In this document: one piece after another, positions 18,166 through 25,774 of the stretch
How the letters are laid out: each line of letters begins with the position of its first letter
How positions within the stretch are numbered: the stretch's first letter is position 1
Assembly (NCBI GenBank): GCA_026003335.1
Contig: BPHB01000003.1
Location: 193,013 to 257,012, forward strand
DNA: 64,000 nucleotides
Reading direction: 5' to 3'
Source of the DNA: Chitinophagales bacterium
GTDB lineage: Bacteria; Bacteroidota; Bacteroidia; Chitinophagales; CAIOSU01
Made by a program: the position numbers and the translations under genes
The notes under the pieces: model-generated
The model's input: only the letters and a program-made list of their open reading frames with translations
Databases searched by the model: none
What the model was told of the DNA's origin: nothing

Positions 18166-19404
18166 TTAACGTTCTGGGACGGAGGTTCCCTTCTGTTGAA
18201 CAGGGCGTTTTTTAGGTTTCATCAGGTAATGAAAGCTGCCGGTGATGCCGATCAAAAAACTGTTGGGGCGATTATCCCAGTCTTGGAAGGTCGTATAGTA
18301 ATTTACATCCTTGGAATAGGAGGCACGAGCTCCCAGCGAAACGAAGTAATTTTTGCTGAGGTAAAAATCATATTCTACACCCAGTAAAAAGCCCAGCTCG
18401 TTACGGTTGAACTGGTCTTCAACGTTCTGTGAGTCGTTTTCATAGAGTGTGTGGTTGTCAAAAGTGTAGATGGCTTTTGTGAGGCGGCTGTATTGAACTC
18501 CTGCCAATACATTGAAAATTCCTGGACGTGCACCCTGGAGCTTATTGTGAAAAAGCTTATACTTAATCATCATGGGCACGTGCATGTAATCCAGATTGAT
18601 TTCCCCGTCTATGAAAATCTTATTATGCCGGTTCTCTGAGTAACGATAACCTTGAACCGATTTGATGATATATTCCACTTCAATGCCCAGGCGGTCAGAA
18701 AAGTCATATCCAGCAGAAATACCGAAAGCAGGGCCGTAATCAAATTTCGTTTTGCTTTCTCCAGTAATCAATGCAGGATAGCTGTTCAGCTTGGGCAGCA
18801 TTAAATTGCTGTTTAGCCCGCCTTCAATGCCAAAATGAAACCCTCTGGCAGAGAACTTTTCAGATTGCGCCAGAGGAAAAGATGGGTCTGGGGAGGAATT
18901 GATTATCGCTTTGGGTGAAAACGGATTGGATATGGTTGTGGGTGTATGGGTGCCTGGAATGAAGTCAGAAAGGTGACCTGCAAAACGCATCGTTTCCAGG
19001 GTTTCTGTTACCTTGGGGGCCTCTGCTGAGAAAACAACAGAGGCAGAGGTATGAAGCACCTCATTTGTTACCGTATGGCTGACAGATGCCTTAGGAAAGT
19101 CAATTGGCTTGTTATTCGTTTCAGTCGCTGCAAGTTGCTGTGGAACTTTGGGCATAATGCCCGCCAGATACTTTTGCAGGTCAGCTCGGTAGGAAACCCA
19201 CAAATTAGTCATCGTCAGCGGAAGGAGAAAAAGAAGAATGGCTTTATACCAGTGATCATGCCGCAACTGATTGCGCTCTTCGTCAAGGCGAGAAGCAATT
19301 TTATCCCACAGCTCCGGATCAGGCATCTCGCTGTGTTTAAGAAACTTCTCGCGAAAGTGTCTGTCAAACTCGCTTCCGTAATGTGAATCTCTTATAATTC
19401 TCAT
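18166..19404 (-). CDS. Membrane-anchored hybrid: cytoplasmic N-terminus, one TM helix, outer-membrane-type beta-barrel domain
   Basis: The first ~65 residues are charged and cytoplasmic-looking (FREKFLKHSEMPDPELWDKI, DEERNQLRHDHW). One helix (AILLFLLPLTMTNLWV) follows, then a low-complexity linker, and the last ~215 residues read as a PorT-like eight-stranded barrel (FHFGIEGGLNSNL, YDFSDRLGIEVEYI, LGVEYDFYLSKNYFVSLGA). The N-terminal WDKIxxRLDEE element recurs in Bacteroidota proteins encoded beside ECF sigma factors, where it sits in the anti-sigma position. The gene follows the sigma factor gene by 112 bases. Regulation of that sigma factor is inference. How a barrel domain can follow an inner-membrane helix is not resolved. 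Confidence 0.72.
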   Translation of the reverse strand: MRIIRDSHYGSEFDRHFREKFLKHSEMPDPELWDKIASRLDEERNQLRHDHWYKAILLFLLPLTMTNLWVSYRADLQKYLAGIMPKVPQQLAATETNNKPIDFPKASVSHTVTNEVLHTSASVVFSAEAPKVTETLETMRFAGHLSDFIPGTHTPTTISNPFSPKAIINSSPDPSFPLAQSEKFSARGFHFGIEGGLNSNLMLPKLNSYPALITGESKTKFDYGPAFGISAGYDFSDRLGIEVEYIIKSVQGYRYSENRHNKIFIDGEINLDYMHVPMMIKYKLFHNKLQGARPGIFNVLAGVQYSRLTKAIYTFDNHTLYENDSQNVEDQFNRNELGFLLGVEYDFYLSKNYFVSLGARASYSKDVNYYTTFQDWDNRPNSFLIGITGSFHYLMKPKKRPVQQKGTSVPER

Positions 19405-19515
19405 ATCCGATTTTTAGTCAGCCCCAAACCCTTCCCCCCCTATGAATTTGTGCCTCCTATCAGATGTTGCGGGCACAAGGATAGTTGCATGCATTTTGTG
19501 CGTAAGAACTTTTGC

Positions 19516-20088
19516 TTATGAAATACTTTTGGCAGCAGTACGGGTACTTTCGGCTAGTTTTTTCTGAATAATCATGCGAGCCCGTGCGAGCTGCGACTTG
19601 GAAGTACCTTCATTTATTCCAAGAATTTTGGCTATTTCTTTATGCGAATATCCTTCAATAACGTAAAGGTTAAATACTGTTCTGTAGCCCGGTGATAAGC
19701 TTTGAACCATAGCAATCAGATCCTGATGATCCAGCTCATCAAATACTGATTCGTCAACAATATCCATCGGCTTGTCTTCTTCATCTACGATAGGATAGAG
19801 GGAGATGCTTTTTCTGAGAAACTCAATGGAGGTATTGATGAATATTCTCCTTAACCATCCCTCAAACGAACCCTCGTGCCTGAAGTTGCCTATATATTTA
19901 AAAACTTTTATAAAGCCTTCCTGCAGCACATCTTCAGCACTGTGGTAATCCTTTGCATAGCGCAGGCAAATGGCGAACATCTTTGCCGCGTACTTATCAT
20001 AAAGCGCTTTTTGGGCATTGCGATCTCCGATGAGGCAACCGTTGATTAACTCTTTTTCGTTGAAATCCTGAGGAGAAAAAGCACGCAT
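19516..20088 (-). CDS. ECF-type RNA polymerase sigma factor (sigma-70 family)
   Basis: Region 2 is clear (LYDKYAAKMFAICLRYAKD, then AEDVLQEGFIKVFKYI and the WLRRIFINTSIEFLRK segment). Region 4 contains the helix-turn-helix GYSHKEIAKILGINEGTSKS. There is no region 3, as usual for group 4 sigma factors. The frame is open to a TTG at 20127, but the ATG at 20088 directly before SPQDFNEKELI fits family length better. It leads a probable operon with the barrel hybrid and the DUF5686 protein, so those two are candidates for its partner and target. The regulon cannot be read from this window. Confidence 0.88.
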   Translation of the reverse strand: MRAFSPQDFNEKELINGCLIGDRNAQKALYDKYAAKMFAICLRYAKDYHSAEDVLQEGFIKVFKYIGNFRHEGSFEGWLRRIFINTSIEFLRKSISLYPIVDEEDKPMDIVDESVFDELDHQDLIAMVQSLSPGYRTVFNLYVIEGYSHKEIAKILGINEGTSKSQLARARMIIQKKLAESTRTAAKSIS

Positions 20089-20162
20089 GAGCCGGAATAA
20101 AATCGGCCTCAATTTAGTGCTTTGCAAATGGACAAGCCAGAAACTGCTGATAATTTTTTGTT

Positions 20163-20198
20163 AAAAAAGCAAAGGCAGTCCCTGAGGCTGCCTTTGCT
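20163..20198 (-). terminator. Rho-independent terminator after the 1369-residue surface protein gene
   Basis: A perfect 11-bp stem (AGCAAAGGCAG at 20168-20178 with CTGCCTTTGCT at 20188-20198) closes a 9-nt loop. Reading the reverse strand, it is followed by six U's. It lies 38 bases past the stop of the surface protein gene and before the sigma factor gene. Confidence 0.8.
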
Positions 20199-20235
20199 GA
20201 GTTTAAAGCAATTTTTACTGGTGGGAAAGGCGATT

Positions 20236-23200
20236 TTATTGCTTACCGATGATGAACCATTGCGTGCCGTCTGAAACAATCTGCAGGAAGTCGTATTGGA
20301 CGTTCAGTGTAGGGGTAAGAACCCCGTCAATGGTTTCCACTCCATCCGGATTAATGGTAATCGCATTTGCCGAGCTGTCAGTTTTCTTGATGGTGTAAAT
20401 CCGGCCGGTAACTGTTGCTGCCGGAGGAAGTTTTACCTGCATTGCTCCATTCGTGGCATCGGCAAGAATGATTATTTCTTCCCCGGCGGTGTAAGGATCG
20501 TCCAGACTGTTAATGGTTTTTACTTTTAGAGCAAATGCTCCGTTCAGAGTGGTTTGGCCGATTAAAGTCAGGCTGGTGTCCAGCTTTTCGGAAGTCACGT
20601 CCCGGTCTCTGATTTTAGCCGTGGTAACGGCATTATTCTGAATCTTGCTTTCAGTTACTGCGTCAGTAGCCAGCTTGGTGTTGGTCACCGCTCCATTGGC
20701 CAGTTTGCTTGAGGTAATATTAAAATCGGCAATTTTGGCTTCGGTTATGGCATTGTCTGCTATCTTGGAGGTAGTTACTGCATTGTTGGCTATGTTCGGG
20801 TTAGGATAAGAGCCTGTCAAATCCCCGCCGGCCTCGGTTCCTGAAAGAATAAATCTGCCCACGGTGAAGGTGCCACCTGCATCCGTGATTTTTAGCGAAT
20901 CATTGGTTATGGTTACATTGGTAAGCAATTCGTTTGACGCATTGTTGTCGCTGAGGGTAACTGAGTTGCCTCCGCTGATGGATAAGGTATTGCCGGTCAA
21001 ACTGATTGTTTGCGGAGCGGCTGCTGCATCAACATAGGCTTTGTTGGCGGCATCTGTGCCTGCTGTGGGTGTTGCAACATTGGTCAGCTTGTTGGAATTC
21101 ATATTAATATCTCCGGTAAAGCTGGAGGTTCCGGTTACTGAAATTCCTCCCGCTGAAACTGTTATTCCTCCATCTGAAACCACCAATCCTTTTCCGATCA
21201 ATACGCTGTCCAGGCGGCTTCTGAAGTTGGGATCCACATAATAGCTGCTGTTATCCCAGTCAATGACTTTGGCTGAAATCCACAGATCGCGGTTGGAGGC
21301 AGCGGTATTGCCCACAAAGAAATCACCGGTAGAATTGACGTTTCCGTTGGTCAATACCATGATGCCTTCGTTATCTCCGTCATTGGAGAGGTAAAAGCCG
21401 TTCATCCGGATGTTCTGTGTAGCAGTGTGGTTGCCCATATTATCTGCATCCAGATAGCTGCTGAGGTCCACGGCATTGCCGCCCGAGATAGCCAGGGTAT
21501 TGCCGGTGAGGCTCAGCGTCTGGGCATCGGTGTTGACGGAGGCGATGTCAATGGTGTTGCCACCGGAGATGCTCAGGTTGGTGCCTGAGAGGGCAAGGGT
21601 TTGCGCATCGGTATTATCCAGATACCCGCTGAGGTCCACGGCATTGCCGCCTGAGATGAGCAGCGAATCGTTGCTTATGGAAAGAATCTGGCTGTCAGTA
21701 TTATCCAGAAAGCTGCTGAGGTCCACGGCATTGCCGCCCGAGATAGCCAGGGTATTGCCGGTGAGGCTCAGCGTCTGGGCATCGGTGTTGACGGAGGCGA
21801 TGTCAATGGTGTTGCCACCGGAGATGCTCAGGTTGGTGCCTGAGAGGGCAAGGGTTTGCGCATCGGTATTATCCAGATACCCGCTGAGGTCCACGGCATT
21901 GCCGCCTGAGATGAGCAGCGAATCGTTGCTTATGGAAAGAATCTGGCTGTCAGTATTATCCAGAAAGCTGCTGAGGTCCACGGTATTGCCGCCCGAGATG
22001 GCCAGGGTATTGCCGGTGAGGCTTAGGGTCTGGGCATCGGTGTTGACGGAGGCGATGTCAATGGTGTTGCCACCGGAGATGCTCAGGTTGGTGCCTGAGA
22101 GGGCAAGGGTTTGCGCATCGGTATTATCCAGATACCCGCTGAGGTCCACGGCATTGCCGCCTGAGATGAGCAGCGAATCGTTGCTTATGGAAAGAATCTG
22201 GCTGTCAGTATTATCCAGAAAGCTGCTGAGGTCCACGGTATTGCCGCCCGAGATGGCCAGGGTATTGCCGGTGAGGCTCAGGGTCTGTGCATCGGTGTTG
22301 ACAGAGGCGATGTCAATGGTGTTGCCACCGGAGATGCTCAGGTTGGTGCCTGAGAGGGCAAGGGTTTGCGCATCGGTATTATCCAGATACCCGCTGAGGT
22401 CCACGGCATTGCCGCCTGAGATGAGCAGCGAATCGTTGCTTATGGAAAGAATCTGGCTGTCAGTATTATCCAGAAAGCTGCTGAGGTCCACGGTATTGCC
22501 GCCCGAGATGGCCAGGGTATTGCCGGTGAGGCTCAGGGTCTGTGCATCGGTGTTGACAGAGGCAATGTCAATGGTGTTGCCACCGGAGATGCTCAGGTTG
22601 GTGCCTGAGAGGGCAAGGGTTTGCGCATCGGTGTTATCCAGAAAGCTGCTGAGGTCAATGGCATTGCCGTTGGAGATATACAAAGAATCATTGCTGATAT
22701 GGAGAGTTTGCAGTTCATTAGTGGAGTCTCCGTCAGCATCTATAAATCCTGATAAGTCCACACTGAGAGTGCCCGCTGCATCTGTAATTTCCAGTACCGT
22801 GCCATTCAGGGTAAATGCTGTATTTATTTCATTGGCCGGATCGTAGTCGGCATCATTCACCAGGGCGCTCAAATCCACAGAGAGAGTACCACCGGCATCT
22901 GTAATGTGCAGTGTTGCACCCGATAAATAGGCACCGGTGTTCAGCTCGTTGGCGGGGTCGTTATCGGAAAGCGTGATAGAGTTGCCCTGAGAAATAGAAA
23001 TGGTATTTCCGGAAATAGAAAGGTTTTGCAGTTCATTGGTCGTGCTATTATCTGAAAGGACGACAAAGTTTGCTTTGCTAAGGAACAGGGTGTCTGTGGA
23101 GATGGATAAAAATTGTATTTCGTTGGTGGTGTCTGCATCTGCATCTTGCTGGAGGCTGCTGAGGTTAACCGTTTTTTGTCCTCCGGCATCGGAAATACTC

Positions 23201-24345
23201 AGGAAGGATCCGTCAAAAGAGAAGCCGGTGTTCAGCTCGTTGGCAGGGTCGTTATCGGAAAGTGTGATAGAGTTGCCCTGAGAAATGGAAATAGTATTTC
23301 CGGAAATAGAAAGGTTTTGTAACTCGTTCACAGGACTATTATCACCCAGGATAATGTAATTGCCCTTACTCAGATAGATGGTATCATGAGAAAGGGTAAG
23401 CATTTGTATTTCGTTCGTAGCATCGGTGTCTCCGTCTTTTCCGGACCCCTGCAGGCTCACGGTCAAAGTGCCTGAACCATCAGTTAGTGTAAGCATATTT
23501 GTAATGGAGTCATAAGTGAGGGAAATGTTTTTCCCCTTGTATACAAGAGGAGAAAAGTCTACCCATCCACCATTCTGGAGGGTAAGTATATTAGTGGAGG
23601 GATTAAAAGACAACTGCTGGTTGTCTGTATTATCCAGATAAGGGGTCAGGTCAACGCTATTGCCGTCAGAGATAGAAAGGATGTTGTTAATAATGGAAAT
23701 GTTTTGATTGTTTACCTCATCGCCAGCGGCAGTCCATTTGGAGCCGTTCCATTTCAGTACCTGTCCGGTAGTGGGGTGTGCATCTACATCACCCAAATCA
23801 TTTAAACTGTTATCAGACAGGTTGTCGGCTTCTTTGTCAATCTGTAGGCTGAAGGTGTTTCCGGCTTCGGTAATAGTTAAGGTATTGGTAGTGCCGTTAA
23901 AATCCACACTGGTAATTAACTCATTTTCATTGCTGGGGTCACTGAGTGCAACATTAGACACTTTGGAAAAAGGTACTGCAAGTAAACGGGAGACTCCCAT
24001 AATAATATAATTGTTGCCACCTTCGGGGTCCATTTCAATTTTCAGCCACTTGTTGCCACTGGCCCAGTCAATGTTTTCATAATCTCCGGTCACTCCGGAG
24101 CCGGAGCCTATCACCAGGCTGAATAGACCATATTCATTCGTGGTTACCTTATGTTTTTCTACATATACTTCCGAGCCTGCGTTGGCGCTGTCAATAACCG
24201 TTATCCTGAAGTTTACGGTTTTGTTGCTGAATAATTCTCCGCTACTGGTTCTGGCTACGCCTTGATATTTTATGCCATCGGAGAATTGTGCATGCACCTG
24301 CAGCATGAGCATGCATACAAAAACAATAGGGGTTAGGGTTTTCAT
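20236..24345 (-). CDS. 1369-residue secreted repeat protein with tail-fibre-like C-terminus
   Basis: A signal peptide (cut near VHAQ) precedes a Bacteroidota N-terminal domain with GIKYQGVARTSSGELFSNKT. The body consists of repeats of 27-29 residues, roughly NTDAQTLSLTGNTLAISGGN-TVDLSSFLD, including five copies of an 85-residue triple unit. The C-terminal third changes to tail-fibre-like sequence: AGGDLTGSYPNPNI, a ten-residue ladder (NNAVTTSKIA, DNAITEAKIA), and a trimer-like cap with GRIYTIKKTDSS. Such beta-helical proteins are usually surface or extracellular adhesins. No type A or B sorting domain is visible, so the export route is unclear. There are no phage genes nearby. A hairpin terminator follows the stop. 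Confidence 0.75.
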   Translation of the reverse strand: MKTLTPIVFVCMLMLQVHAQFSDGIKYQGVARTSSGELFSNKTVNFRITVIDSANAGSEVYVEKHKVTTNEYGLFSLVIGSGSGVTGDYENIDWASGNKWLKIEMDPEGGNNYIIMGVSRLLAVPFSKVSNVALSDPSNENELITSVDFNGTTNTLTITEAGNTFSLQIDKEADNLSDNSLNDLGDVDAHPTTGQVLKWNGSKWTAAGDEVNNQNISIINNILSISDGNSVDLTPYLDNTDNQQLSFNPSTNILTLQNGGWVDFSPLVYKGKNISLTYDSITNMLTLTDGSGTLTVSLQGSGKDGDTDATNEIQMLTLSHDTIYLSKGNYIILGDNSPVNELQNLSISGNTISISQGNSITLSDNDPANELNTGFSFDGSFLSISDAGGQKTVNLSSLQQDADADTTNEIQFLSISTDTLFLSKANFVVLSDNSTTNELQNLSISGNTISISQGNSITLSDNDPANELNTGAYLSGATLHITDAGGTLSVDLSALVNDADYDPANEINTAFTLNGTVLEITDAAGTLSVDLSGFIDADGDSTNELQTLHISNDSLYISNGNAIDLSSFLDNTDAQTLALSGTNLSISGGNTIDIASVNTDAQTLSLTGNTLAISGGNTVDLSSFLDNTDSQILSISNDSLLISGGNAVDLSGYLDNTDAQTLALSGTNLSISGGNTIDIASVNTDAQTLSLTGNTLAISGGNTVDLSSFLDNTDSQILSISNDSLLISGGNAVDLSGYLDNTDAQTLALSGTNLSISGGNTIDIASVNTDAQTLSLTGNTLAISGGNTVDLSSFLDNTDSQILSISNDSLLISGGNAVDLSGYLDNTDAQTLALSGTNLSISGGNTIDIASVNTDAQTLSLTGNTLAISGGNAVDLSSFLDNTDSQILSISNDSLLISGGNAVDLSGYLDNTDAQTLALSGTNLSISGGNTIDIASVNTDAQTLSLTGNTLAISGGNAVDLSSYLDADNMGNHTATQNIRMNGFYLSNDGDNEGIMVLTNGNVNSTGDFFVGNTAASNRDLWISAKVIDWDNSSYYVDPNFRSRLDSVLIGKGLVVSDGGITVSAGGISVTGTSSFTGDINMNSNKLTNVATPTAGTDAANKAYVDAAAAPQTISLTGNTLSISGGNSVTLSDNNASNELLTNVTITNDSLKITDAGGTFTVGRFILSGTEAGGDLTGSYPNPNIANNAVTTSKIADNAITEAKIADFNITSSKLANGAVTNTKLATDAVTESKIQNNAVTTAKIRDRDVTSEKLDTSLTLIGQTTLNGAFALKVKTINSLDDPYTAGEEIIILADATNGAMQVKLPPAATVTGRIYTIKKTDSSANAITINPDGVETIDGVLTPTLNVQYDFLQIVSDGTQWFIIGKQ
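21448..22650. repeat. 255-bp tandem repeat, five copies (last partly diverged)
   Basis: The marker TGTTGACGGA (or TGTTGACAGA) recurs at 21531, 21786, 22041, 22296 and 22551, exactly 255 bases apart, encoding an 85-residue unit of three related strands. The copies are almost identical; a few substitutions are shared by neighbouring copies (for example GACGGA to GACAGA in the last two), which suggests stepwise duplication. Homology fades after about 22650. Confidence 0.95.
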
Positions 24346-24517
24346 GTTTATACGGGTTAGATAAACAATTGCCTCTGTTTACGTTAAGGAACTGAATAAT
24401 GTTTCACTGCGGAGCTAAATAGTTCCGCGGGGTTTAGCCTATGGGAGCATACAAACTGTGCATGGACAAAGTGACCTATTTGCATGATTTTTGCCTTAAG
24501 CTTATAAAGGAGGGATT
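24346..24517. other. Divergent intergenic region with hairpin and an unusual Shine-Dalgarno
   Basis: This 172-base gap separates the surface protein gene from the CTD mini-protein gene. It holds a hairpin at 24409-24428 (GCGGAGCT-AAAT-AGTTCCGC, one G-U pair). On the forward side AAAGGAGGG (24506-24514) sits 3 bases before the ATG at 24518, a strong Shine-Dalgarno match, which is uncommon in Bacteroidota. I could not assign promoters with confidence. Confidence 0.5.
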
Positions 24518-24871
24518 ATGAAAAAAAGCATTATAGTGGTATTATTTGCTTTGACTGTTGGTGCAAGTGTGGCGCAGCAGGGCGCTGCAGAAGCGACAAA
24601 TGTTCTTTCAGGGGGCTCCGCACCGGAGATATTGACAGCCCACTTCAGTAACGGGATACTACAATTTGCTTTCAAGGAAAGCGCTGACCTTCCGGTTACG
24701 GTTGACCTATACTCTCCGCTTGGAGTGAAGATAAAAACGGTGTATCAAGGTGCAGTTGCTGGCGGGATAATCATAAGCGCTGAGATCGGGCATCTGGATA
24801 AAGGGATTTATTTTCTCCAAGTGCTCAGCGGAAATAATTCGCATGTAAGGCGATTCTCGGTGACAAAATAG
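24518..24871 (+). CDS. Mini secreted protein: signal peptide plus a stand-alone T9SS type A-like sorting domain
   Basis: The 117-residue product has a signal peptide (MKKSIIVVLFALTVGASVAQ), about 20 linker residues, and then a fold typical of T9SS type A C-terminal domains: PVTVDLYSPLGVKIKTVYQG, a GHLDKGIYFLQV core and a short basic last strand (HVRRFSVTK). There is no room for a passenger domain. It may be a decoy or regulator of the secretion machinery, a remnant of a larger cargo, or a small surface protein in its own right. It has an unusually good Shine-Dalgarno sequence. The SDR gene starts 33 bases downstream on the same strand. Confidence 0.7.
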   Translation: MKKSIIVVLFALTVGASVAQQGAAEATNVLSGGSAPEILTAHFSNGILQFAFKESADLPVTVDLYSPLGVKIKTVYQGAVAGGIIISAEIGHLDKGIYFLQVLSGNNSHVRRFSVTK

Positions 24872-24904
24872 TTACTTTTCTTCCCGCATTCAATTTGCTT
24901 ACAT

Positions 24905-25774
24905 ATGGAGAAAACAATGGAGGGCCTTACCGTAGTTATTACGGGGGGCAATGATGGTATTGGGTTAGAAACTTCACGCGTGCTTGCGCGTAAGGGGGCA
25001 CGGTTGATTCTGGTGGGGCGTAATGCCCAGCGGGTAACACAGGCTACCGGGTATATCCGGCAAACAACAGGCAACAAGCAAGTGGAATACGTGCTGGCCG
25101 ATCTTTCCCGACAGCGTGATATCCGGCAGGCGGCTTCTGAAATCATAAAACGTACCAATCAGATTGATGTATTGATCAACAATGCCGGAGGAACCTTTGG
25201 GGATTTTCACCTCAGTGAAGACGGGCTGGAAATGACCTTTGCCACCAACCATCTTGCCTATTTCTTGTTGACCGGCTTGCTGCTGGATCCTATCATGCGA
25301 TCAGATTACGCACGCATTATTAATGTGGCTTCGGATTCTCATTTCCGTGGCAGAATTGATTTTGAATCCTTCCGCAGCAACCGGAATTACTTTGTGATGA
25401 AAGCCTATGCCCAGAGTAAGCTGGCTAATGTCCTGTTTACTTTTGAGCTGGCCGATCGCCTGAAAAACACGCATGTCACCGTGAACTGCCTGCATCCGGG
25501 AACGATACAGACCGGTATTGCGCGCAAAGCCGGTTTGAAATGGTATATAGCTTTGGCATGGAAGATATTTTCTTCTTTTGTTTCGGTTAGTCTGGAGAAA
25601 GGTGCCGAAACCAGTGTGTATCTGGCTACTTCAGAAGAGGTGAAAGGCATTACGGGGAAATATTTTTCCCGCTGCCGACAGCAGCAGGCGGCTCCGCTGG
25701 CTTATGATGTTGCCTTGCGCAAAAAACTCTGGCAAGTATCAGAAGAGCTGACCGGTTTTACCTATCCGGTGTAA
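24905..25774 (+). CDS. Short-chain dehydrogenase/reductase, retinol-dehydrogenase-like
   Basis: The 289-residue protein shows the classical SDR elements: the cofactor motif TGGNDGIG near residue 15, NNAGG near residue 95, a catalytic Ser in NVASDSH, and the YAQSK active-site pair. The Arg in LVGRNAQR after strand 2 favours NADP(H). The overall pattern is closest to RDH11-14/WWOX-type oxidoreductases, whose substrates range from retinoids to lipids; the real substrate is unknown. The start is the ATG at 24905; Met-5 is an alternative. Its 3' end overlaps the convergent valS gene by 13 bases. Confidence 0.88.
   Translation: MEKTMEGLTVVITGGNDGIGLETSRVLARKGARLILVGRNAQRVTQATGYIRQTTGNKQVEYVLADLSRQRDIRQAASEIIKRTNQIDVLINNAGGTFGDFHLSEDGLEMTFATNHLAYFLLTGLLLDPIMRSDYARIINVASDSHFRGRIDFESFRSNRNYFVMKAYAQSKLANVLFTFELADRLKNTHVTVNCLHPGTIQTGIARKAGLKWYIALAWKIFSSFVSVSLEKGAETSVYLATSEEVKGITGKYFSRCRQQQAAPLAYDVALRKKLWQVSEELTGFTYPV

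Noticed and set aside
21476-22846. 456-residue forward ORF with perfect internal repeats
   Set aside because: It is the antisense of the 255-bp repeats of the surface protein gene. Because the unit is a multiple of three and lacks stops on the other strand, the open frame persists by construction. It has no start context or recognisable domain.
20236-24345. Prophage or tail-fibre cluster
   Set aside because: The C-terminal ladder and GDLTGSYPNP motif resemble tail fibres, but the gene has a signal peptide and no neighbouring phage structural, lysis or integrase genes.
25762-25774. Overlap of the SDR and valS coding ends
   Set aside because: A 13-base overlap of convergent genes is ordinary in compact genomes and needs no special explanation.
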